Assembly (NCBI GenBank): GCA_027031505.1
Contig: JALVQH010000155.1
Location: forward strand, 1-5,360
Direction of reading: 5' to 3'
Origin: Campylobacteraceae bacterium
Lineage (GTDB): Bacteria > Campylobacterota > Campylobacteria > Campylobacterales > Sulfurovaceae
DNA: 5,360 nt
Both the position numbers and the translations under genes were made by a program. Each line of letters starts with the position of its first letter. Position 1 is the stretch's first letter. Under the pieces are notes generated by a model. It had not been told where the DNA came from. It saw only the letters and a list, made by a program, of their open reading frames with translations, and did not search any database. This document shows, piece by piece, positions 1 to 5,360 of this stretch.

Positions 1-1733
1 TGGAATTTATCGACACCGAATCGGTGGAGAGCAGCGGGATATTTCCTCACCTGAAATGTTCCGAAGAAGAAGCCGAGCTTCTGCAGTCGGTGTGCCGACG
101 CTATGCAGCCGGAAACAATGAATCCCCAGTTCTGGATCTGTTGCAGGAGCGTTATGGCCGGAAACATGCCGAGTACATCCCCCGCATCCCCCGGATCAAA
201 AATCTCATCGACATGGGATGGCTTATGCCGGTGAGTTTCATGGATGCCAAAAGTGCGGATGTCTCCCTCCTGGAATTACTGACCCTTTCGGTTGCACCGA
301 CGATGGTGCTGCTGCGCCTTCTCGAAGAGGGATCGCTGGAGCTGACCTTGCCGGAAATCAAGCCCTATACCGATCACCTCGAGTACCTTCAGGATCAGTT
401 TGATGTGATCGAGATGCTCCACTCCATCGCGACAGTCAAGCAGGGGGTGACCGATACGTCGCTGAGCATCGGACGAATGAAAAACAAACTCACCCTTCTG
501 ACGCAGCGGATCCGTGAACGGATCGCCGTGAGCACCGAACCGATCGTTGTAGAGGAATTTTTCCGGGAAAAAGAGCTCGACGAACGGGAGCAGCGGATTT
601 TTCTCGCACTGCTCAAAGAGGAGTACAGCGGCGGCGAAGGGCAGTTTCGGGATATGAATACCCTTATTGAGCTCATCAGCTTCGACGAGTATGAGAAGAT
701 CAAAAATCGCGCCCTCCTCGAAGAAGGTTCCCGCCTCATCACCGAAGAGATCGTCGACTACGAAGAGATCCTCAATATGTTTGGCGGGATCAGCCGGTCG
801 TTCTATCTTCGGGAGGATGTAATGCAGCGAATCATTCACCCGAATAAGAAGAAAAAAGTGACCAAACTCAAACTTGACATGCTGGTCAAAGAGCAGGATC
901 TGTTTGAATACCTCCAGCCTGACCGGACGCTCGACGACATTGTGCTGCACCCTGCGACCCGGCAGGTACTTGACACGGTGGTCAGACAGGTGGACAAAAC
1001 GGTGCACAAAAAGCTCAAAGAGTGGGGGATCAAAGGGAAGCGGCGCGGGATCGATGCGCGGATCATTTTCTACGGCCCTCCGGGGACAGGCAAAACGGTT
1101 ACGGCGATGGGGCTGGCCAAAACCCTCAAAAAGCCGATTCTCAGCTTCGACTGCTCCAGGATCCTTTCGATGTACGTCGGGGAGAGTGAAAAAAACGTTC
1201 GGAGGATCTTTGATGATTTTCGGGAGCTGAGCGCCAAAGCCAAAGTAGAGCCGATTCTCCTGCTCAACGAAGCCGACCAGTTCCTTTCTTCCCGTTCCGA
1301 AGGAGCCGGAAGTTCCGCGGACAAGATGCATAATCAGATGCAAAACATTTTTCTCGAGCAGATTGAGCGCTTTGAGGGGATCCTGATTGCGACGACCAAT
1401 CTGCTCGGGAACATCGACAAAGCCTTCTCCCGCCGGTTCAACTACAAGGTGGAATTCAAAAAACCCGACCGGCACCAGCGACTTCGCCTGTGGCAGCTGA
1501 TGCTTCCCGAACGGGCCGACTACGAAACGGGTTTTGATGTTGCAAAGCTGGCCGAAGCGGTACTCACGGGCGGCCAGATCGAACTGATCATCCACAACAC
1601 TGCTTTCAAAGTTGCCGTACGGGAGGAGAGCATCTTTACGATGGAGGATTTTCGCGAAGAGATTGCCAAAGAGCTTGACAGCAGCTTTGACGGAGAGGTC
1701 AGCATGGGATTTCGGGTCGAATCCCAATCCTGA
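1..1733 (+). CDS. AAA+ family ATPase, 5' end probably outside the window
   Basis: A cytoplasmic AAA+ ATPase with one ATPase module at the C-terminal half; substrate unknown. Numbering residues from the GTG at base 24, Walker A is GPPGTGKT (351-358), Walker B is LLLNEAD (412-418), sensor 1 is ATTN (456-459), a likely arginine finger is SRRF (469-472), and a sensor-2-like segment GGQIELIIHNTA follows near residue 515-525. The first ~300 residues are charged, look mostly helical and match no domain I recognise. The overall look is that of the SpoVK/Ycf46/Cdc48-like AAA proteins of bacteria, in which NEAD replaces the usual DEAD/DE. The GTG at 24 has no Shine-Dalgarno sequence, the frame is open to base 1, and bases 1-2 (TG) could end an ATG just outside, so the true start is probably at or beyond the edge. 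The stop is TGA at 1731. It lies 218 bases upstream of nuoA on the same strand; a functional link to complex I is not shown. AAA+ identity is firm, the specific role unknown. Confidence 0.9.
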   Translation, partial: EFIDTESVESSGIFPHLKCSEEEAELLQSVCRRYAAGNNESPVLDLLQERYGRKHAEYIPRIPRIKNLIDMGWLMPVSFMDAKSADVSLLELLTLSVAPTMVLLRLLEEGSLELTLPEIKPYTDHLEYLQDQFDVIEMLHSIATVKQGVTDTSLSIGRMKNKLTLLTQRIRERIAVSTEPIVVEEFFREKELDEREQRIFLALLKEEYSGGEGQFRDMNTLIELISFDEYEKIKNRALLEEGSRLITEEIVDYEEILNMFGGISRSFYLREDVMQRIIHPNKKKKVTKLKLDMLVKEQDLFEYLQPDRTLDDIVLHPATRQVLDTVVRQVDKTVHKKLKEWGIKGKRRGIDARIIFYGPPGTGKTVTAMGLAKTLKKPILSFDCSRILSMYVGESEKNVRRIFDDFRELSAKAKVEPILLLNEADQFLSSRSEGAGSSADKMHNQMQNIFLEQIERFEGILIATTNLLGNIDKAFSRRFNYKVEFKKPDRHQRLRLWQLMLPERADYETGFDVAKLAEAVLTGGQIELIIHNTAFKVAVREESIFTMEDFREEIAKELDSSFDGEVSMGFRVESQS

Positions 1734-1847
1734 AAAAGCTTTTCAGATAAGATTGTCTGCACCGACTCCGAAAATCTCCCAGTGTGTTTCTATCCGTTAC
1801 ACTCCGCTTTTCTCACTGTGGCAGCTTGCTGCGATTAATGGCAGTTA

Positions 1848-1864
1848 AATAACTTTCTGTTATT
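1848..1864. repeat. Short inverted repeat upstream of nuoA
   Basis: AATAAC (1848-1853) and GTTATT (1859-1864) are perfect inverted copies separated by TTTCT. The repeat runs into the AT-rich promoter candidate, so it could be an operator for a dimeric regulator or a small hairpin in a readthrough transcript. It is not followed by a clean T-run, so it is a poor terminator. In AT-rich DNA a 6-base-arm repeat can arise by chance. Confidence 0.35.
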
Positions 1865-1869
1865 ATAAA
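1861..1869 (+). promoter_or_regulatory. Candidate -10 region of the nuo operon promoter
   Basis: TATTATAAA contains two overlapping -10-like hexamers (TATTAT at 1861-1866, TATAAA at 1864-1869) inside the most AT-rich part of the 218-base gap before nuoA. No good -35 hexamer lies 16-18 bases upstream; this is common in Campylobacterota, whose housekeeping sigma factor relies on the -10 box and upstream T/A-rich DNA. It would give a 5' leader of roughly 75 bases before the nuoA ATG. Placement is by sequence pattern only. Confidence 0.4.
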
Positions 1870-1938
1870 GCACTTATTTTTATGAAATCGGTGCATGCCA
1901 TCTGTGTACCGGCTTGTAAGAATAGATTGCGAAAAACG

Positions 1939-1945
1939 AAAGGGG
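1939..1945 (+). promoter_or_regulatory. Ribosome binding site of nuoA
   Basis: AAAGGGG sits 6 bases before the ATG at 1952. It decides the nuoA start: the in-frame ATG at 1895 would add 19 mostly polar and basic residues but lacks a comparable site. Confidence 0.7.
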
Positions 1946-1951
1946 TTTTAT

Positions 1952-2341
1952 ATGACGCATGCCTTGACCGATCATCCCTACTTTGGTGTCTTTGTCCTCG
2001 TGGCATTGACGGGGATTGCCTTTCCGGCGACGCTGTTTCTGGCACGGTGGGTTGGCCGCAAGCTCTCACGGCTGGATACGGAGCGCCTCAAGATGTCGAT
2101 CTATGAGTGCGGACCGCTGCCGACCCGGCAACCCAACGCCATCTCGATCCAGTTTTATCTGATTGCTTTGCTCTTTATTTTGTTTGACGTGGAGATCATC
2201 TTCATGTTCCCCTGGGCGATCGATTTTAAACTGCTCGGCTGGTTTGGTTTTGCGGAGATGATTCTTTTTATCGTTCTTCTGACCATTGGATTTGTTTACG
2301 CCTGGAAGAAAGGAGCTCTTGAATGGCACAGCATCAAGTAA
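1952..2341 (+). CDS. nuoA: NADH-quinone oxidoreductase subunit A (complex I membrane subunit)
   Basis: NuoA is a small inner-membrane subunit of complex I at the junction of the membrane arm and the quinone-reducing module. The 129-residue product has three hydrophobic segments (about 11-31, 66-88 and 98-118). The loop after the first helix holds the family signature YECG (51-54), followed by PN-ISIQFY leading into helix 2, where FDVE (78-81) supplies the conserved acidic pair D79/E81. The C-terminus ends in the usual [10 protein letters not shown] pattern. Length and motifs are those of intact NuoA. The start at 1952 is preferred because of the Shine-Dalgarno sequence and because it begins at the family's normal N-terminus. 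It opens the nuo operon, and its last 19 bases overlap the start of nuoB. Confidence 0.96.
   Translation: MTHALTDHPYFGVFVLVALTGIAFPATLFLARWVGRKLSRLDTERLKMSIYECGPLPTRQPNAISIQFYLIALLFILFDVEIIFMFPWAIDFKLLGWFGFAEMILFIVLLTIGFVYAWKKGALEWHSIK
2309..2315 (+). promoter_or_regulatory. Ribosome binding site of nuoB inside nuoA
   Basis: AAAGGAG lies 7 bases before the nuoB ATG at 2323 and inside the nuoA coding sequence. It supports the start that overlaps the nuoA end and implies translational coupling of the two subunits. Confidence 0.75.
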
Positions 2342-2835
2342 ATTATGCCTCGGCCGGAGGCTTGCCGGTCGCATTGACGACGGTGGACAAACTGCTCAAC
2401 TGGGGGCGAGCCAACTCCCTCTGGCCGATGACTTACGGTCTGGCCTGCTGCGCGATTGAGATGATGGCCACCGGTGCCAGCCGTTTTGACTTTGACCGGA
2501 TGGGGGTGATCTTCCGCGCTTCTCCGCGCCAGTCGGATGTGTTGATCCTCGCCGGAACCCTGAGCAAGAAGCATGCCGAGTTTGCCCGCCGCCTTTACGA
2601 CCAGATGCCCGACCCCAAATGGGTCATTTCCATGGGCAGCTGCGCCAATACCGGCGGGATGTTCAACACCTACGCGACAGTGCAGGGGGTGGATCGGATC
2701 GTTCCGGTGGACATCTACCTCCCCGGCTGCGCTCCGCGCCCTGAGACGTTGCAATATGCGGTGATGATGCTTCAAAAGAAAATCAACCGCCAATCGGGCA
2801 ACATGAATAACAACCCCAAACAGAGGTTTGTCTAA
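2323..2835 (+). CDS. nuoB: NADH-quinone oxidoreductase subunit B (N2 cluster subunit)
   Basis: NuoB is the peripheral-arm subunit that binds the terminal 4Fe-4S cluster N2 and passes electrons to quinone at the NuoB-NuoD interface. The 170-residue product shows all four ligands of the family: the adjacent pair C42-C43 in [13 protein letters not shown]107 in [10 protein letters not shown], and C136 in [10 protein letters not shown]. Between them is the typical [10 protein letters not shown] strand (about 69-78). The N-terminus is short and has no transit or signal sequence. The length is normal for bacterial NuoB. The gene overlaps nuoA by 19 bases, and its TAA stop shares one base with the nuoC ATG (TAATG). 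All catalytic residues are present, so it should be functional. Confidence 0.97.
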   Translation: MAQHQVNYASAGGLPVALTTVDKLLNWGRANSLWPMTYGLACCAIEMMATGASRFDFDRMGVIFRASPRQSDVLILAGTLSKKHAEFARRLYDQMPDPKWVISMGSCANTGGMFNTYATVQGVDRIVPVDIYLPGCAPRPETLQYAVMMLQKKINRQSGNMNNNPKQRFV

Positions 2836-3623
2836 TGCGAAAATATACCCCAAAAAATAATGTTCAAGGCAAGGCAAAATATACCGACCGATTCTGGGTC
2901 GCTCCCCGCGTACCGCATGAGTCGGTCGAAGCGGATGGCCATTTCGCCGCAGTGCACAGGCATGTCGGCCAGAAAGTAGAGATCCTTGACGCGTATGTCG
3001 AGCTGGGACAGCTTGTGATCCATATCCGCCCGGAGGACAACATCGCCGCACTCGAAGTGCTCAAAAACACCTGCGATTATGCCATGTGTTCCGAGCTGAG
3101 TGCAATCGATTACCTTGCGCAGGACGGAGAGTTTGAAGTGTTTTATCAGCTGCTCAATCTCAAAAAGGCAAAACGGGTGCGCATCCTCACCCGGATCAAA
3201 GAGAATCAGGCGATTGAGAGCATCGTCCCCCTCTATGCGATGGCCAACTTCGCCGAGCGGGAGATGTACGATATGTTCGGCATCCAGGTCAACAACCACC
3301 CCTATCTCAAACGGATTATCATGCCCGATGACTGGGTGGGGCACCCCCTGCGCAAAACCTATCCGCTTCAGGGAGATGAGCATGCCGCCTGGTATGAAGT
3401 AGACAAAATCTTCGGCAAAGAGTATCGCGATATTATCGGTCCGGAAAACCGGGATCCCGGACATATTGACCGCTACGATTCCCAGCGCTTCTCCCGTGTG
3501 GGATACGAAGTGCCGTTTGGGGTCGATGTGACCGAAGGTGAGGCGGAACAGCCGATCGAGTACAGCAAGCAGATACTGGTTGATTACACCAGGGGCTCCG
3601 AAGTCCTGGATACACGAAAGTAG
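2835..3623 (+). CDS. nuoC: NADH-quinone oxidoreductase subunit C (30 kDa subunit)
   Basis: NuoC is a structural subunit of the quinone-reducing part of the peripheral arm and packs against NuoD. The 262-residue product carries the 30 kDa signature: FAEREMYDMFGI (139-150), then HPYLKRIIMPDDW (155-167) and GHPLRKTYP (169-177). About 85 residues follow this signature, a charged tail longer than in short bacterial NuoC proteins; from memory, such tails occur in Campylobacterota homologues, but this is not checked here. The protein is separate from NuoD, not fused as in E. coli NuoCD. The ATG overlaps the nuoB stop by one base and has a modest AGAGG about 8 bases upstream, so its translation probably depends on ribosomes finishing nuoB. 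Confidence 0.96.
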   Translation: MRKYTPKNNVQGKAKYTDRFWVAPRVPHESVEADGHFAAVHRHVGQKVEILDAYVELGQLVIHIRPEDNIAALEVLKNTCDYAMCSELSAIDYLAQDGEFEVFYQLLNLKKAKRVRILTRIKENQAIESIVPLYAMANFAEREMYDMFGIQVNNHPYLKRIIMPDDWVGHPLRKTYPLQGDEHAAWYEVDKIFGKEYRDIIGPENRDPGHIDRYDSQRFSRVGYEVPFGVDVTEGEAEQPIEYSKQILVDYTRGSEVLDTRK

Positions 3624-3627
3624 GAGG
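3622..3627 (+). promoter_or_regulatory. Ribosome binding site of nuoD, overlapping the nuoC stop
   Basis: AGGAGG shares two bases with the nuoC TAG stop and lies 5 bases before the nuoD ATG at 3633. This is the strongest match to the anti-Shine-Dalgarno sequence in the window and suits a subunit read immediately after nuoC. Confidence 0.75.
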
Positions 3628-3632
3628 GGGTC

Positions 3633-4859
3633 ATGCAGCAGCCTAACAAACTCAAACCATTTTTTGAGAACCTTAATTTCGAGCGGGACGACAACACGAT
3701 GGTGATCAATTTCGGTCCCCAGCACCCTTCGGCGCATGGTCAGCTCCGTCTGATCCTCGAACTGGAGGGGGAAAAGGTGGTCAAAGCCCACCCCGACATC
3801 GGCTATCTCCACCGAGGCGTTGAGAAAATGGCCGAAAACATGATCTACAACGAATTTCTCCCCACCACCGACCGCCTCGACTACATCGCGTCAACCTCAA
3901 ACAACTATGCCTTTGCACTGGCCGTGGAGAGGCTGATCGGACTGGAAGTGCCCCGACGGGCTCAGGTGATCCGCACGATGCTCCTCGAGCTCAACCGTAT
4001 CATGTCGCACCTCTTTTTCCTCGCAACCCATGCACTCGATGTGGGGGCGATGTCGATTTTCCTGTATGCATTCCGGGAGCGGGAGTTTGCGATGGATCTC
4101 GTCGAAGACTATTGTGGAGCACGCTTGACCCATTCAGCGGTACGGATCGGGGGAGTACCTCTCGATCTGCCGGGCGGATGGCTGGAGCAGCTGAGCACCT
4201 ACCTCGACAATCTTCCCGAACAGATCCAGCTCTACGAAGATCTCCTGACCGAGAACCGCATCTGGAAAATGCGCCTTGAGGATGTCGGAGTTGTTACACC
4301 GGAAGATGCCCTGAACTGGGGATGTACCGGTCCGATGCTTCGCGGTTCGGGTATCGCATATGACATTCGCAAAGAGGAACCGTATGAGCTTTACGGTGAA
4401 TTGGATTTCGATATTCCCGTCAGTGATCGCAACGACAGTTACGGACGCTACCGTCTCTATATGGAGGAGATGAAAGAGTCGATCAGAATTTTGCGTCAAC
4501 TCATCACTATGTATCCCAAAACCGAGCCGCAGATCATGGCACACAACCCCCGATACATCTCCGCTCCCAAAGAGGAGATCATGACACAGAACTATGCGCT
4601 GATGCAGCATTTTGTCCTCGTAACTCAGGGGATGCGCCCGCCCAGAGGAACCGTCTACGTGCCCACCGAATCCCCCAAAGGGGAACTGGGCTTCTTTATT
4701 CGTTCCGAGGGTGAACCCTATGCCTATCGACTCAAAATCCGCGCCCCGAGCTTTTTCCATGCAGGGGTGTTGCAGCACATTCTCCCCGGGACGTATCTCG
4801 CAGACGTAGTTGCTATCATCGGCAACACCAACATTGTCTTCGGTGAAATTGACCGATAG
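3633..4859 (+). CDS. nuoD: NADH-quinone oxidoreductase subunit D (49 kDa, quinone site)
   Basis: NuoD is the 49 kDa subunit that, with NuoB, forms the quinone-binding pocket of complex I; it is descended from the large subunit of NiFe hydrogenases without the metal site. The 408-residue product has the N-terminal motif GPQHPSAHG (28-36), GYLHRGVEK (57-65) and DRLDY (80-84). By alignment of motifs, H35 and Y84 correspond to the quinone head-group residues His38 and Tyr87 of Thermus Nqo4. Further on are the long helices around [16 protein letters not shown], the [11 protein letters not shown] loop, and the C-terminal [11 protein letters not shown] ending. Around 267-273 it reads NDSYGRY where E. 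coli-type proteins have GDCYDRY. The length is full and no residue known to be essential is missing. It follows nuoC by 9 bases and precedes the small nuoE-position gene by 12. Confidence 0.97.
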   Translation: MQQPNKLKPFFENLNFERDDNTMVINFGPQHPSAHGQLRLILELEGEKVVKAHPDIGYLHRGVEKMAENMIYNEFLPTTDRLDYIASTSNNYAFALAVERLIGLEVPRRAQVIRTMLLELNRIMSHLFFLATHALDVGAMSIFLYAFREREFAMDLVEDYCGARLTHSAVRIGGVPLDLPGGWLEQLSTYLDNLPEQIQLYEDLLTENRIWKMRLEDVGVVTPEDALNWGCTGPMLRGSGIAYDIRKEEPYELYGELDFDIPVSDRNDSYGRYRLYMEEMKESIRILRQLITMYPKTEPQIMAHNPRYISAPKEEIMTQNYALMQHFVLVTQGMRPPRGTVYVPTESPKGELGFFIRSEGEPYAYRLKIRAPSFFHAGVLQHILPGTYLADVVAIIGNTNIVFGEIDR

Positions 4860-4866
4860 AAAGGAG
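4860..4866 (+). promoter_or_regulatory. Ribosome binding site of the nuoE-position gene
   Basis: AAAGGAG begins directly after the nuoD stop and ends 5 bases before the ATG at 4872. It is a strong site that confirms this very small gene is translated. Confidence 0.75.
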
Positions 4867-4871
4867 CCGAG

Positions 4872-5105
4872 ATGAAACGATACGACTTACGCCACCTGCA
4901 TGATGACTTTTACGGCCGGATGGTTGAATTGATTGATGAAGAGCTGCGTGCCGGCGAAGTGGGAATCTTCCTTTTCGAAGTCGGAGATTTTACGGCCGTC
5001 CAGAAGAGCGCTGATGTGATCAGGGAGCATGGGCACGAACTGATGAACTCTTTGAAATTCAACGAAGTCGATTGGACGATCGTTGTCAAGAAAAAGGCAG
5101 CCTGA
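4872..5105 (+). CDS. Small nuoE-position protein of Campylobacterota complex I
   Basis: This 77-residue soluble protein occupies the place of nuoE but is not a normal NuoE. It has no cysteine at all, so it cannot hold the 2Fe-2S cluster (N1a) that NuoE binds through four cysteines, and it is less than half the usual length. It corresponds in position and size to HP1264 of Helicobacter pylori and Cj1575c of Campylobacter jejuni, annotated as complex I components of unknown biochemical role. The residue pattern suggests a small alpha/beta fold: a helix at about 9-27, a strand GIFLFEV (31-37), a helix at about 40-54, and a final strand WTIVVKK. This loosely recalls TusA-like folds, but that is a weak impression. 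The gene has a strong ribosome binding site and its TGA overlaps the next ATG (ATGA), so it is probably made in step with the nuoF-position protein. A structural or adaptor role at the electron-input end is inferred. Confidence 0.85.
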   Translation: MKRYDLRHLHDDFYGRMVELIDEELRAGEVGIFLFEVGDFTAVQKSADVIREHGHELMNSLKFNEVDWTIVVKKKAA

Positions 5106-5360
5106 TGGGTCACGTGGTATTCTCAACGTGGCGCGGAGAGCACATTGATAATCGGGGGAAAGCACCCGATGCGCATGTCGAATCCGCTTACGATCTCCCG
5201 CAGGAATACACAAGTGATACAGCCTCCAGAGCATTTGTCGGCTGGGACGGAATCGCAATCTTTGACGAGGCGATCGATGCCGTGCGCCTCGCGACCGAAT
5301 ACGCTGCCCAGTATCAGAAGTATTCTGAAGCGTGTGGACGGTGTGCTCCGGGGCGCTGGG
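5105..5360 (+). CDS. NuoF-like (nuoF-position) protein, 3' end outside the window
   Basis: The first 85 codons of a gene that runs off the right edge. It starts at the ATG overlapping the preceding TGA, with AAAGG (5093-5097) 7 bases upstream. Residues about 44-84 align by eye with the cluster N3 region of NuoF: GIAIFDEAIDAV (49-60) matches the NuoF pattern G-I-V-x-DE-x-x-D-x-V, and ACGRCAPGR (76-84) matches NuoF SCGxCxPCR. The N-terminal ~43 residues contain no glycine-rich NADH/FMN-binding segment, whereas in NuoF several hundred residues carrying the FMN and NADH sites precede this cysteine motif. C77 and C80 are present but the third cysteine is G83; any remaining ligand would lie beyond the window. 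In position it equals HP1265 and Cj1574c, the shortened NuoF substitutes of Helicobacter and Campylobacter. It probably forms part of an electron-input module that accepts electrons from a donor other than NADH. Confidence 0.85.
   Translation, partial: MGHVVFSTWRGEHIDNRGKAPDAHVESAYDLPQEYTSDTASRAFVGWDGIAIFDEAIDAVRLATEYAAQYQKYSEACGRCAPGRW

Noticed and set aside
276..1727. Open reading frame of 483 codons on the - strand, opposite the AAA+ ATPase
   Set aside because: The + strand frame has complete AAA+ motifs. The reverse product is rich in His, Phe, Pro and Asp with no recognisable domain, and is what the codon bias of the forward gene produces on the complementary strand.
1731..1745. Hairpin TGAAAA-AGC-TTTTCA at the end of the ATPase gene as a terminator
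   Set aside because: The stem is six mostly A-T pairs and is not followed by a T-run, so it is too weak to be called an intrinsic terminator.
1821..1832. Small GC palindrome GCAGCTTGCTGC in the gap before nuoA
   Set aside because: Only 4-5 pairs with a minimal loop and no T-run after it; cannot be supported as a terminator or operator.
1895..1951. Earlier nuoA start at the ATG at 1895, adding 19 residues
   Set aside because: No Shine-Dalgarno sequence precedes it, the added residues are polar and basic and not typical of NuoA, and the ATG at 1952 has AAAGGGG at good spacing.
2296..3051. - strand open reading frame of 251 codons opposite nuoB
   Set aside because: Shadow of nuoB and the start of nuoC; low-complexity His/Arg/Gly/Pro composition without a family signature.
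2832..3812. Long - strand open reading frame of 326 codons opposite nuoC and the start of nuoD
   Set aside because: It spans two well-defined complex I genes and their junction, has no recognisable motif, and mirrors their codon use.
4134..4778. - strand open reading frame of 214 codons opposite nuoD
   Set aside because: Shadow of nuoD, which is conserved along its full length in the other strand.

Overview
The window carries the 5' half of a respiratory complex I (nuo) operon from what looks like a member of the Campylobacterota (formerly Epsilonproteobacteria). The main reason is the order nuoA-nuoB-nuoC-nuoD followed by a tiny cysteine-free protein and a shortened NuoF-like protein where other bacteria have nuoE and nuoF. 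That replacement is the layout known from Helicobacter pylori (HP1264/HP1265) and Campylobacter jejuni (Cj1575c/Cj1574c). The DNA is richer in G+C than in the host-associated genera, so a free-living relative such as a Sulfurovum-, Nitratifractor- or Sulfuricurvum-like organism is more likely. The genus is inference.

Layout, all on the + strand. Bases 1-1733 hold an AAA+ ATPase whose reading frame is still open at the left edge. Bases 1734-1951 are non-coding; they contain an AT-rich promoter candidate and an inverted repeat ahead of nuoA. From 1952 the nuo genes are packed tightly: nuoA (1952-2341), nuoB (2323-2835), nuoC (2835-3623), nuoD (3633-4859), a nuoE-position small gene (4872-5105), and the start of a nuoF-position gene (5105 to beyond the right edge). 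Junctions range from a 19-base overlap to a 12-base gap, so the six genes are almost certainly one transcript with coupled translation.

Functionally, NuoB, NuoC and NuoD form the quinone-reducing module: the N2 cluster is held by NuoB, and the quinone site lies between NuoB and NuoD. NuoA belongs to the membrane arm. The canonical NADH-oxidising module (NuoE 2Fe-2S, NuoF FMN/NADH site) is not present in the visible part. The NuoF-like protein begins almost directly with the segment that in NuoF carries cluster N3, and one of the usual cysteines is glycine here. This suggests that the complex takes electrons from a donor other than NADH, as shown for Campylobacter jejuni, where flavodoxin is the reported donor.

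No RNA gene, mobile element, CRISPR array or convincing intrinsic terminator was found. The most notable signals are the altered electron-input module, the asparagine in the Walker B motif of the ATPase, and the inverted repeat next to the nuo promoter candidate.
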